Source: Clostridium thailandense (GTDB lineage Bacteria > Bacillota > Clostridia > Clostridiales > Clostridiaceae). From it: a stretch of DNA of 44,690 nt. The translations under genes were made by a program, and so were the position numbers. Below the pieces are notes generated by a model. The model worked only from the letters and a program-made list of their open reading frames with translations. It had not been told where the DNA came from and did no database searches. Of the stretch, positions 7,016-15,620 are shown piece after piece. Every line of letters starts with the position of its first letter. The first letter of the stretch is position 1. The DNA lies in assembly GCF_019207025.1 (NCBI RefSeq), contig NZ_JAEEGC010000065.1:1-44690 (forward strand). The letters run 5' to 3'.

Positions 7016-8479
7016 ATGACAAATAGAGTATTAAAGGATTTAAAACCAGTTGAATTGTTTAGATATTTTGAAGAACTTTCGCAAATTCCAAGAGGATCAG
7101 GAAATGAAAAGGAAGTCAGTGATTATTTAGTAAGTTTTGCTAAAGAACATAACTTAGAGGTTATTCAAGATGAGGCATTAAATGTAATAATTAAGAAAAA
7201 AGCAACTGCAGGATATGAAAACAGTCCATCTATTGCAATTCAAGGACATATGGATATGGTATGTGAAAAAGAAGCAGATGTAGAACATGATTTTACAAAG
7301 GAGCCTCTAAAATTAAGAATAGTTGATGATGCAGTTTATGCAACTGGAACAACACTTGGAGCTGACAATGGAATAGCAGTTGCTATGGGATTGGCTATTT
7401 TAGCTTCAAATGAAATAGCGCATCCGACTATAGAATTAGTTTGTACAACTTCAGAAGAAACAGGAATGGATGGAGCAACTGCATTAGATCCTAAGAATGT
7501 AGGTTCAAGAATTCTTATAAATATAGATTCAGAAGAAGAAGGAAAATTTCTTGTAAGTTGTGCTGGTGGACTTACTGCGAAGACAATGATACCTGTAACA
7601 ACAGTAGAAAGTGAAAAAGACTTTAGTACATATTCATTAAAGATTAAAGGATTAAAAGGCGGCCATTCAGGTATGGAAATTGACAAAGGAAGAGCAAATT
7701 CTAATAAGCTAATGGGACGTATTCTTAAAGAACTTACTTCAACAGTAGAATTCAGAATGGCTTCAATAAACGGTGGGTCAAAGCACAATGCTATTCCACG
7801 TGAAGCAGAGGTTATTTTATTAACAAAACCTGAAAATAAGGCTGAAATACAAAAAAAGCTTGCTGAATTAGAGGAAACACTAAAAACTGAATTCAGAACA
7901 TCAGATTCAGGTATAAAAATAGAATTTACAGAAGCAGCTGCAGTAGTTAATAAAGTATTTTCAATGCAAACACAAAATAGCATAATAAACTATTTGTATC
8001 TTCTATTAGATGGAGTTAATTCGATGAGCATGGATATTAAGGGATTAGTAGAGAGTTCATTAAATTTAGGAGTAGTGACAACTAAAGATAATGGAGTAGA
8101 ATTTATAACTTCAGTTAGAAGTTCCGTAAGAAGCTTGAAGATGGAGTTATATAATAGAATAGTTGCTTTAGCTGAGCTTTTAGGGGGAAGTGTTTCACAA
8201 GAAGCAGGTTATCCAGAATGGGCATATAATCCAAACTCAAAGATTAGAACAATATTCCAAGAGACTTTCAGAAAGATATATGGAAAAGATGCTGAGATAG
8301 ATGCAATACATGCTGGACTTGAATGTGGTTTGTTCGGTGAAAAGTTCAATGGAGAAATGGATATGATATCCTTTGGACCTAATCTATACGATGTTCATAC
8401 TCCAAATGAGCATATGATTATTTCATCTGTTCAAAGATCATGGGAGTTATTAGTAGAAGCATTAAAAGCTGTAAAGTAA
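7016..8479 (+). CDS. pepD: Aminoacyl-histidine dipeptidase (M20C, PepD-like)
   Basis: A 487-residue di-zinc peptidase close to the usual family length (about 485). Zinc-ligand motifs are visible: GHMDMVCEK (about 75-83), LGADNGIA (about 113-120), the catalytic glutamate pair in TSEETGMDG (about 145-153), and HAGLECG and DVHTPNEH in the C-terminal half. The enzyme cleaves Xaa-His dipeptides such as carnosine in the cytoplasm and has broad dipeptide activity in relatives. The ATG at 7016 is chosen over 7007 because GAAAGG lies 9 bases before it but directly abuts the first ATG. It is monocistronic, ending in a clear terminator. Confidence 0.92.
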   Translation: MTNRVLKDLKPVELFRYFEELSQIPRGSGNEKEVSDYLVSFAKEHNLEVIQDEALNVIIKKKATAGYENSPSIAIQGHMDMVCEKEADVEHDFTKEPLKLRIVDDAVYATGTTLGADNGIAVAMGLAILASNEIAHPTIELVCTTSEETGMDGATALDPKNVGSRILINIDSEEEGKFLVSCAGGLTAKTMIPVTTVESEKDFSTYSLKIKGLKGGHSGMEIDKGRANSNKLMGRILKELTSTVEFRMASINGGSKHNAIPREAEVILLTKPENKAEIQKKLAELEETLKTEFRTSDSGIKIEFTEAAAVVNKVFSMQTQNSIINYLYLLLDGVNSMSMDIKGLVESSLNLGVVTTKDNGVEFITSVRSSVRSLKMELYNRIVALAELLGGSVSQEAGYPEWAYNPNSKIRTIFQETFRKIYGKDAEIDAIHAGLECGLFGEKFNGEMDMISFGPNLYDVHTPNEHMIISSVQRSWELLVEALKAVK

Positions 8480-8489
8480 TATAAGTGAA

Positions 8490-8537
8490 AGCCTAATGAT
8501 GGGTAAATCTTACTCTATCATTAGGCTTTAAATTTTG
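8490..8537 (+). terminator. Terminator after pepD
   Basis: AGCCTAATGAT (8490-8500) pairs with ATCATTAGGCT (8517-8527), followed by TTAAATTTT. Confidence 0.8.
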
Positions 8538-8667
8538 GTGATTTATATTTATTAATTTTATGTTAATTGTTTAGGTAGATTCTAATAGATGTGTTAAAAT
8601 AAAAATAGTATACCTTGAGGTTCATTTGCAGTAATATATAAAATATAAAATGAGGAATGGTAAAAAC

Positions 8668-11067
8668 ATGGAAAAACCCACAAACAAAAAAGTAAGAAAC
8701 AAAGTAAAGAAACCTAAGAAGAAAAAGATAAGATCTAAAGTTTTGTTGATTTTGTTACTAGTTGTATTAGCAGCAGGAATTTTTAATTTTAGTAAAATAA
8801 AAGAGATATTTTCACTTTATGATGATGCAAGTGTAAAGGTGAGTTCGATTTCCCAAGCTACCTTTAATAGTAGAGGTGCTGTGTACTTATATGACAACAA
8901 TAAAGAAGTCATTGATAAACTTATTAGTTCTAAGGATGTAGAATATGTAAGTTATAATAGATTGCCCCAAGCAGTAACACAGTCTTTCGTAGCTATAGAG
9001 GATAAGGATTTCTTTAAACATCATGGTGTTAGCATTAAAGCAATTGTAAGAGCTGCATATCAAATAGTTAAGAATAAGGGCGAAATTACTCAAGGTGGAA
9101 GTACTATTACTCAGCAGCTAGCTAAAAATGTTTTTTTAACACAACAACAGTCCATGAAGAGAAAAATTGAAGAGATATTTATATCCTTGAAACTTGAGAA
9201 GATGTACACTAAAGAGCAAATATTAGAGTTTTATGTAAATAATATTTATTTTGCTAATGGAGCATATGGTATACAGGCGGCATCTAAAAAGTATTTTAAT
9301 AAAGATGTTAACGAGTTAGATTTATCTCAGATAGCATTTCTTGCGGCGATACCTAATAATCCGGAGTATTATGATCCGTTAAAAAATGCTAATAATACAA
9401 TTCAGAGAAGAAATTTGATACTAGATAATATGGAAGAAGCTAACTTTATAACGCAAAACCAACGTGATAAAGCAGTAAGTGAGCAGATAACACTTAATCC
9501 AGAAAAAACGTATTCAAAACAAGGTTATATTGATTCATATGCAATAGACTGCGCGGCAAAAGCCTTATTAGAGCAAAGAGGCTTTCAGTTCAGAAATAGT
9601 TTTAAAGATGATAGTGATAGAGAAGCATATAATAAGAGTTATTCAGATTCGTATACAGAATGTGTAAATGAAATATATAGAAACGGTTATAAAATATATA
9701 CATCAATAGATATGGAAAAGCAGAAGTTATTACAGCAAACTGTGGATGATAGGTTATCAGAATTTACAGAGAAGCAAGATGGAATTTATACTTTCCAAGG
9801 AGCAGCTACAACTATTGATAATAAGACAGGCACTGTAGTTGCTATAGTTGGAGGTAGAAGCTCAGATAAAAGAGACTACTTAAATAGAGCATTCCAATCT
9901 TTCAGGCAGCCAGGTTCTACGTTAAAGCCTCTTGTTGTTTATACACCAGCTTTTCAGAAAGGATTTACACCTTCAAGTGTGGTTGAAGATAAATATACTG
10001 AAGGAGGACCTCATAATAGTGGAGATGCTTATTATGGAAATGTAACGTTAAGTTATGCTGTACAGTTATCATTGAATACAGTTGCAAATCAGGTTTTTAA
10101 ACAGATAACTCCTGAATATGGAATTTCATTCTTAAAGGCTATGAACTTTAGTAAAATAAGTAAGTACGATTATACATTGTCAACAGCATTAGGAGGGTTA
10201 ACAAATGGTTCTAATACAGTTGAAATGGCATCAGGATATTCTGCGCTTGAGAGGGGCGGGCAATATATTAATCCGACATGTATATTAGAAATAGTAGATT
10301 CTTCAGGAAATGAAATATATAAAAATAACTATAAAACAAAGGAAGTTTACACAAAGCAAGCAAGTGATTGGATGACAGCAGTATTAAAAGGAAACATGGA
10401 AAATTCTTGGGGAACAGCTTATAAGGTAAGATTGTTTGATATGACTTCGGCAGGAAAAACTGGAACTACTGATAATTCAAAGGATGGATGGTTTTGTGGC
10501 TACACACCATACTATACTACAGCGGTATGGGTAGGATATGATAAACCAAAGGAATTAAGTAGTTTATATGGTGCAACATATCCAGGAGGAATATGGCATG
10601 ATTACATGGAAAAACTACATCAAGGGCTAAGCATTAAGGACTTTGAAATATCTAATGATATTCCTCAAGATAATAATAGCATGAATAATGTGACTGGGGA
10701 TACTTTGAAGGATGATAATACTATAGCAAAAGACGCTGTTAGTAAGTATGAAAGCTGCAAGATTAATACTATGGAAGATATTAATCAGGCAGAACAATTA
10801 GAAGAAGAAGCATCTCAAAAAGTTCAGAAATTGCAGGATAAAATTATTAGAGATCAGCTTTCGAGGGAAATTCTAACAAGAAAGGCTAGTATAAATCAAA
10901 GAAAATTAGAATTACAACAATCTAAAAATAATAATGATAATGGTACAACAAATGGGAAGAATAGTGTAACTAACACTGATATTAACAACAATACTGACAA
11001 CAGCAACAACAATAGCAATAATGTAGGAACTAAAACAAATAAAAATAGTAATGCTACAGATAATTAA
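8668..11067 (+). CDS. Class A penicillin-binding protein (PBP1A-type glycosyltransferase/transpeptidase)
   Basis: A 799-residue bifunctional cell-wall synthase. A very basic N-terminus (about 1-28) precedes one membrane anchor (about 26-45). The GT51 domain (about 80-260) has EDKDFFKHHG with catalytic Glu111 and QGGSTITQQLAKN. The transpeptidase domain has the nucleophile Ser417 in GSTLK, SLN in the second motif, and KTGT at 597-600. The tail is a charged coiled-coil stretch and then an Asn/Thr/Ser-rich low-complexity end (about 750-799) probably exposed in the wall. Start 8668 has GAGG about 12 bases before it; an ATG at 8650 has no visible binding site but cannot be excluded. Confidence 0.93.
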   Translation: MEKPTNKKVRNKVKKPKKKKIRSKVLLILLLVVLAAGIFNFSKIKEIFSLYDDASVKVSSISQATFNSRGAVYLYDNNKEVIDKLISSKDVEYVSYNRLPQAVTQSFVAIEDKDFFKHHGVSIKAIVRAAYQIVKNKGEITQGGSTITQQLAKNVFLTQQQSMKRKIEEIFISLKLEKMYTKEQILEFYVNNIYFANGAYGIQAASKKYFNKDVNELDLSQIAFLAAIPNNPEYYDPLKNANNTIQRRNLILDNMEEANFITQNQRDKAVSEQITLNPEKTYSKQGYIDSYAIDCAAKALLEQRGFQFRNSFKDDSDREAYNKSYSDSYTECVNEIYRNGYKIYTSIDMEKQKLLQQTVDDRLSEFTEKQDGIYTFQGAATTIDNKTGTVVAIVGGRSSDKRDYLNRAFQSFRQPGSTLKPLVVYTPAFQKGFTPSSVVEDKYTEGGPHNSGDAYYGNVTLSYAVQLSLNTVANQVFKQITPEYGISFLKAMNFSKISKYDYTLSTALGGLTNGSNTVEMASGYSALERGGQYINPTCILEIVDSSGNEIYKNNYKTKEVYTKQASDWMTAVLKGNMENSWGTAYKVRLFDMTSAGKTGTTDNSKDGWFCGYTPYYTTAVWVGYDKPKELSSLYGATYPGGIWHDYMEKLHQGLSIKDFEISNDIPQDNNSMNNVTGDTLKDDNTIAKDAVSKYESCKINTMEDINQAEQLEEEASQKVQKLQDKIIRDQLSREILTRKASINQRKLELQQSKNNNDNGTTNGKNSVTNTDINNNTDNSNNNSNNVGTKTNKNSNATDN

Positions 11068-11122
11068 TTAGTATAAAATAGCAGGTTAAGATGAAACTTT
11101 TTGGAGTATGGAGGACATTGCA

Positions 11123-12106
11123 ATGATTTTTATAGAAAATGAAAACACAGATCCATATATAAATCACGCCATAGAAGATTATGTATTAAATGCTCTTGAC
11201 GAAGACTGTTTTATGCTTTGGAGAAATGAACCATGTATACTTATTGGAAAAAATCAAAATACTCTATCTGAAATAAATATTGATTATGTAAATAAAAATA
11301 AATTGCCTGTAGTCAGAAGAATGACTGGGGGAGGAGCTATCTTTAATGACCTTGGAAATTTAAATTTCACATTTATATCTAATAATAGTGGAAATGGATT
11401 TGCGGATTTTCAAAAGTTTACATATCCAATAATAAGAGCATTAAAAAAGCTATCTATAGATGCTAAGCTGTCGGGCAGAAATGATTTAATGATTGGTGAA
11501 AAAAAGTTTTCAGGGAATGCCCAGTATAGTTATAAAAATAAAATACTTCATCATGGAAGTATGCTTTTTTCAGCAGATATGACTAATCTAGCACAAGCTT
11601 TAAAAGTGAAGGACATAAAGTTTCAAGACAAAGCAGTCAAGTCGGTTGGGGGTAGAGTTACAAATATAAAAGAGCATTTGAAGAATGATATGAGGGTTGA
11701 TGAATTTAAAGATTTCATAATTAAATCTGTTATGAGTGAACAGGAAGCTGCTAAATTCTATGAATTCTCCCAAGAGGAATGGGATGAGATAAAAAGAATA
11801 TCTGATTCTAAATATGCGACCTGGGAATGGAATTATGGTAATTCACCGAAGTTTAATTATTTTAATGAAAAGAAATTTAAGGGTGGAATTATTCAGGTAA
11901 ATGTAAATGTGCATAAGGGAATTATTAAAGATATAAAATTGTATGGTGATTTCTTTAGTGAAAAAGATATAAGTGAACTGGAGGAATTACTAACAAGCAT
12001 TAAATATTTAAAAGATGATGTGCTAAGTGTATTAAAAAAAACAAATATAGAAAAATATATGATTAATATTTCAAATGAAAATTTATTGGAAGTTATGTTT
12101 ACATAA
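11123..12106 (+). CDS. lplA: Lipoate-protein ligase A
   Basis: A 327-residue ligase that activates free lipoate (or octanoate) with ATP and attaches it to lipoyl domains. It shows RRMTGGGAIFNDLGNLNF (about 67-84), the lipoyl-AMP-binding motif, and SGRNDLMIGEKKFSGNAQ (about 118-135) carrying the catalytic lysine. A C-terminal accessory domain is present. GGAGGA seven bases before ATG 11123 decides the start over ATG 11108. It is followed after 36 bases by lipA, probably one transcript. Confidence 0.93.
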   Translation: MIFIENENTDPYINHAIEDYVLNALDEDCFMLWRNEPCILIGKNQNTLSEINIDYVNKNKLPVVRRMTGGGAIFNDLGNLNFTFISNNSGNGFADFQKFTYPIIRALKKLSIDAKLSGRNDLMIGEKKFSGNAQYSYKNKILHHGSMLFSADMTNLAQALKVKDIKFQDKAVKSVGGRVTNIKEHLKNDMRVDEFKDFIIKSVMSEQEAAKFYEFSQEEWDEIKRISDSKYATWEWNYGNSPKFNYFNEKKFKGGIIQVNVNVHKGIIKDIKLYGDFFSEKDISELEELLTSIKYLKDDVLSVLKKTNIEKYMINISNENLLEVMFT

Positions 12107-12142
12107 GAAAAACTATAAGATATAGAGCATGGGGGAGAGCGT

Positions 12143-12991
12143 ATGTATAAAAGAAAACCTGAATGGTTAAGAGTTAAAATTAGAGGCGGAGAAATATCAG
12201 GAGATGTGAATGAAGTATTAGAAAGATATTCACTAAATACGGTGTGCACAGAAGCAAATTGCCCTAATAGAATGGAATGTTATAACAAAAGAACGGCTAC
12301 ATTTATGATTCTTGGAAAAAATTGTACACGTAATTGTACGTTTTGCAATGTAACAAAAGAAAAACCTGAAGTTGTTGATGTAAGTGAGCCAGCTAATGTG
12401 GCTAAGGCTGTAGAAAAATTAAATTTGAAGCACTCAGTTATAACCTCTGTAACGAGAGACGACCTTGAAGATGGTGGAGCGGCTCATTTTGCAGAAGTAG
12501 TAAAGGAAATAAGAAAATTAAACGATGGTGTAACAATAGAAGTTTTAATTCCTGACTTTAAAGGAGACAAGCAGTCTTTAAAAAAGGTAGTGGATGTGAA
12601 GCCAGATGTAATAAATCATAATGTAGAAACAGCACCATCCTTATATAAGGAAGTAAGACCTATGGCTATTTATGAACGTTCATTAGAGCTTTTAGCTAAT
12701 GTAAAGAATATGGATAATTCCATATTAACTAAATCTGGCTTTATGTTAGGACTCGGAGAAACCGAAGATGATATAATAGGTGTATTAAAGGATTTGAGAG
12801 AAGTTAAGTGTGATATAGTAACAATCGGACAATACTTGGCACCTTCATCAAAGCATCACCAAGTTATAGAGTATGTTCATCCAAATTCATTTGAAAAATA
12901 TAGAATTATGGCATTAGATATGGGCTTTAAATATGTATCATCAGGTCCTTTGGTTAGAAGTTCTTACTATGCTGAAGAAGTCTTTAGATAG
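12143..12991 (+). CDS. lipA: Lipoyl synthase
   Basis: A 282-residue radical-SAM enzyme that inserts two sulfurs into protein-bound octanoyl groups. Both iron-sulfur sites are intact: the auxiliary cluster cysteines 35, 40 and 46, and the radical-SAM triad 61, 65 and 68 in CTRNCTFC. The C-terminal RSSY serine motif that ligates the auxiliary cluster is present. GGGGGAGAG precedes the start. It sits behind lplA, with no lipB in the window, so the octanoyl substrate may be loaded by LplA or by an unlinked transferase. Confidence 0.95.
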   Translation: MYKRKPEWLRVKIRGGEISGDVNEVLERYSLNTVCTEANCPNRMECYNKRTATFMILGKNCTRNCTFCNVTKEKPEVVDVSEPANVAKAVEKLNLKHSVITSVTRDDLEDGGAAHFAEVVKEIRKLNDGVTIEVLIPDFKGDKQSLKKVVDVKPDVINHNVETAPSLYKEVRPMAIYERSLELLANVKNMDNSILTKSGFMLGLGETEDDIIGVLKDLREVKCDIVTIGQYLAPSSKHHQVIEYVHPNSFEKYRIMALDMGFKYVSSGPLVRSSYYAEEVFR

Positions 12992-13007
12992 TTTCAAAAC
13001 GAGACGG

Positions 13008-13066
13008 AAAAAGCTTGTTTTCTCAAAATGGTACTAGATTTGTATCAAAATGAGAAAATAAGTTTT
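13008..13066 (+). terminator. Long-stem terminator after lipA
   Basis: Imperfect arms centred on TTTTCTCAAAATGGTAC (13018-13034) and GTATCAAAATGAGAAAA (13042-13058) end in TTTTTT. The same block also contains repeated TCAAAANGAGA units lying 40-100 bp upstream of a sigma-54-like promoter, so it may double as an activator site. Confidence 0.65.
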
Positions 13067-13096
13067 TTAAAATGGCTAAAATTCTAGTGAATACAC

Positions 13097-13114
13097 TTGG
13101 CATGATATTTGCTT
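13097..13114 (+). promoter_or_regulatory. Sigma-54-like (-24/-12) promoter before cbiM-like gene
   Basis: TTGGCATGATATTTGCTT carries GG and GC exactly ten bases apart and matches the family consensus TTGGCACG-N4-TTGCW at all but one or two positions. It lies 52 bases before the start codon. An alternative sigma-70 reading with the nearby TATAAT gives a 12-base spacer, which is too short. Confidence 0.6.
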
Positions 13115-13166
13115 TATAATATTAATAGTTAAAGAAAGTATTAATAGGGTTTGGGGAGGTCTTTTT

Positions 13167-14162
13167 ATGCATATTCCAGATAATTATTTAAGTCCATCAA
13201 CTTGTGCAGTTATGGGAGCAATAATGGTTCCAGTGATAGGTAGATCAGTAAAAAAGGTAAAGAAGGAAGTTAGTAAAAGGAAAATGCCTATATTAGGTAT
13301 TTGTGCAGCAGTATCCTTTTTAGCAATGATGTTTAATATTCCATTACCAGGAGGAACAACAGCACATGCTGTAGGAGCAACTTTAATTGCAATTTTAGTA
13401 GGGCCTTATGCAGCTACAATATCCGTCAGCATAGCACTACTTATCCAGGCTTTATTCTTTGGAGATGGTGGTATACTTGCGTATGGAGCAAACTGTTTTA
13501 ATATGGCCTTTGTAATGCCCTTTGTAGGATATTATTCATATAGTTTTATAAAAAATAACATAAAAAGTGATAAAGGTGAATACATAGCTGCTTTTATAGG
13601 TGGTTATTTGGGAATACTTGCAGCAGCTTTTTGTGCCTCTATCGAGTTTGGAATACAACCAATGTTGTTTAAAGATGCAGCTGGAGCAGCAATCTACTGT
13701 CCTTATGGTTTAAATGTAGCTATACCAGCTATGGTAATACCTCACTTATTAGTTGGTATACTAGAAGGAGCGGTTACTGCAGGAGTATATTCATATGTTA
13801 AGAAGATGTCGCCAGGAGTTATATATGAAGGTGAAGCTACAAACAAAAAGTCATTATATGGATTGCTTGTTGCAATGGTAATACTTTCGCCAATAGGACT
13901 TTTAGCTAGCGGAACTGCCTGGGGAGAATGGGGAGCAGATGAAATAAAGAATATAGTAGGATATGTGCCTAGTGCATTTGAACATGGTTTTAATTTTAAT
14001 GCGATTATGCCTGATTATTCTGTAGCAGGTATAAATGAAAAGATAGGATATATTATATCAGCAATTGCTGGAGTTGCTATTATTTTAATAGTATTTAAGA
14101 TAGTTGCTTCAGTTAAGAAAGATAAGATGTCTGTTGAAAATGGGACAAAAAATATATCTTAG
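13167..14162 (+). CDS. CbiM/NikM-type cobalt/nickel ECF transporter protein with PDGLE domain
   Basis: A 331-residue membrane protein. The N-terminus MHIPDNYLSP is the family signature, in which Met1 and His2 form part of the metal site, and TTAHAVGAT (about 64-72) supplies a further ligand histidine. About seven membrane segments fill residues 10-210. The C-terminal part (about 225-315) has SPIGLLASGTAWGEWG, typical of the fused PDGLE domain that replaces CbiN/NikN. In this class the protein is the substrate-capturing component; the CbiQ and CbiO partners are not in the window. GGGGAGGT precedes the ATG. The metal (Co or Ni) is not decided by sequence. Confidence 0.88.
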   Translation: MHIPDNYLSPSTCAVMGAIMVPVIGRSVKKVKKEVSKRKMPILGICAAVSFLAMMFNIPLPGGTTAHAVGATLIAILVGPYAATISVSIALLIQALFFGDGGILAYGANCFNMAFVMPFVGYYSYSFIKNNIKSDKGEYIAAFIGGYLGILAAAFCASIEFGIQPMLFKDAAGAAIYCPYGLNVAIPAMVIPHLLVGILEGAVTAGVYSYVKKMSPGVIYEGEATNKKSLYGLLVAMVILSPIGLLASGTAWGEWGADEIKNIVGYVPSAFEHGFNFNAIMPDYSVAGINEKIGYIISAIAGVAIILIVFKIVASVKKDKMSVENGTKNIS

Positions 14163-14223
14163 ATAAGTGGATTAAATAATTTAAAGTAAGTGTGCTGTAA
14201 CAAATAAATATAAATTTTATAAT

Positions 14224-14261
14224 AAAAAGCTAAAAGCCCTCGAAGGGCTTTTAGCTTTTTT
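14224..14261. terminator. Strong bidirectional terminator
   Basis: AAAAAGCTAAAAGCCCT and AGGGCTTTTAGCTTTTT form a 17-bp perfect stem with a three-base loop, followed by T-rich DNA. Confidence 0.95.
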
Positions 14262-14368
14262 AGTTTATAGCAAAAATTATATGTACTTATAGCAAAAATT
14301 AATAACATTTTGTGATATTATAGTAATAGTAATTCAAATATGATTTTTATTACCAATATTTAAGTATA

Positions 14369-14414
14369 AGGAAGGCAGGTGTAAATCTTAATTTACTATA
14401 AATTAAGAGTATTT
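14369..14414 (+). promoter_or_regulatory. Shine-Dalgarno, hairpin, start arrangement before EamA-like gene
   Basis: AGGAAGG (14369-14375) and AGGTG (14377-14381) lie more than 30 bases from the ATG. Between them a perfect hairpin CTTAATTTA-CTA-TAAATTAAG (14387-14407) is followed by seven bases to the start. Folding it would reduce the AGGTG distance to 12 bases. A weak AGAG close to the start is the alternative site. Confidence 0.4.
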
Positions 14415-15476
14415 ATGTATAAATATAAATCCATAGCTCAGGTAATAATAGCTGCCATATTGTTTGGCTCTAGTGCACCAATATCAAAGATACTCTTAGG
14501 AAAAATAGATCCTATTCCATTAGCAGCATTTATATATATAGGCAGTGGTGTAGGACTTCTTATTTTTAAAATTATAGAAAAATATTTTAGTACTAACTAT
14601 AATAAAGAGGCTCCTCTAGGTAAAAAAGATATTCCCTGGCTTCTAGCTGCAGTATTTTTTGGAGGAGTTTTTGCTCCAATAATTCTTATGAACAGCCTTA
14701 AAACAACGCCAGCATCTACAGCTTCATTACTTTTAAATTTTGAGAGTGTAGCTACAACTGTAATTGCAGTTTGCTTTTTTAAAGAAAGTGCTGGAAAAAG
14801 AATTTGGTTTTCTATAATATTTATTACTTTGGCTGCCATAATTTTATCGTGGGATTTTAGTAATCAGTGGGGACTTTCTATTGGAGCAATTGGAGTAATT
14901 ACAGCATGTGTTTCTTGGGGAATGGATAATAATTTTACAGGAAAGATATCTCTAAAAGACCCATTTTCTATTGTTATTATAAAGGGAATTGGTGCTGGTT
15001 CGTTTTCTTTAATATTAGCGATAATATTAAAGAGTAGTTTTCCAAGCATAGGGGTGATTGTAGAAGCCATGATTTTAGGGTGTTTTAGTTATGGGTTAAG
15101 CATTGTATTATTTGTACTGGCGTTAAGAGAATTGGGAAGTGCCAGAACTAGTGCTTTGTTCGGAACGTCACCTTTTATTGGGGCCCTAGTGTCTTTCGTT
15201 TTATGTGGAGATAAAATAAGTTTAACTTTTGTTATGGGATTTCCACTTATGGTGATTGGAACTGTTCTGCTTCTTAAAGAAAATCATGAGCATAAACATT
15301 TGCATAAGGCTATTACACATGAGCACAAACATAATCATATAGATGGTCATCATGGACATGTTCATGATGAAAAAGTTGATAAAGATATTTATCATTCACA
15401 TGTACATACACATGATATAATAGAACACAGTCATCCACATACTCCTGATAGTCACCATAAGCATGTACATAATTAA
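14415..15476 (+). CDS. EamA/DMT family permease with His-rich C-terminal tail
   Basis: A 353-residue drug/metabolite-transporter superfamily protein with about ten hydrophobic segments in two EamA repeats (about 8-140 and 150-288). The last 65 residues (about 290-353) are hydrophilic and packed with more than 20 histidines in HEHKH, HHGHVHD and HSHVHTH patterns, as in metal chaperones and metal exporters. This tail would bind Ni, Co, Zn or Cu at the cytoplasmic or outer face. It follows a Co/Ni uptake gene but has its own leader, and the two are separated by a strong terminator. A role in metal export or storage is inference; plain EamA proteins carry amino acids and other solutes. Confidence 0.82.
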   Translation: MYKYKSIAQVIIAAILFGSSAPISKILLGKIDPIPLAAFIYIGSGVGLLIFKIIEKYFSTNYNKEAPLGKKDIPWLLAAVFFGGVFAPIILMNSLKTTPASTASLLLNFESVATTVIAVCFFKESAGKRIWFSIIFITLAAIILSWDFSNQWGLSIGAIGVITACVSWGMDNNFTGKISLKDPFSIVIIKGIGAGSFSLILAIILKSSFPSIGVIVEAMILGCFSYGLSIVLFVLALRELGSARTSALFGTSPFIGALVSFVLCGDKISLTFVMGFPLMVIGTVLLLKENHEHKHLHKAITHEHKHNHIDGHHGHVHDEKVDKDIYHSHVHTHDIIEHSHPHTPDSHHKHVHN

Positions 15477-15620
15477 GAGATTTAAATTGGATTTACTAAA
15501 AATTTTTATATTAATTTATAGAAAACATACATCAAATTATGGTATTCTATAACTATAGATGTAAAAATTTTACACCAAAAATGGGTTTTTAATCATATTG
15601 ATTAGATAGAGGAGAGGTAT

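Noticed and set aside
7336..7983. Long open frame on the - strand (215 codons) opposite pepD
   Set aside because: It lies wholly inside pepD, has no ribosome binding site, and its composition is the complement of a conserved coding sequence.
10915..11064. Asn/Thr/Ser-rich AT-repeat region as a DNA repeat or CRISPR-like array
   Set aside because: It is in frame and encodes the low-complexity tail of the penicillin-binding protein; units are irregular.
13097..13122. Sigma-70 promoter TTGGCA with TATAAT before the cbiM-like gene
   Set aside because: The spacer would be only 12 bases; the same DNA fits a -24/-12 promoter much better.
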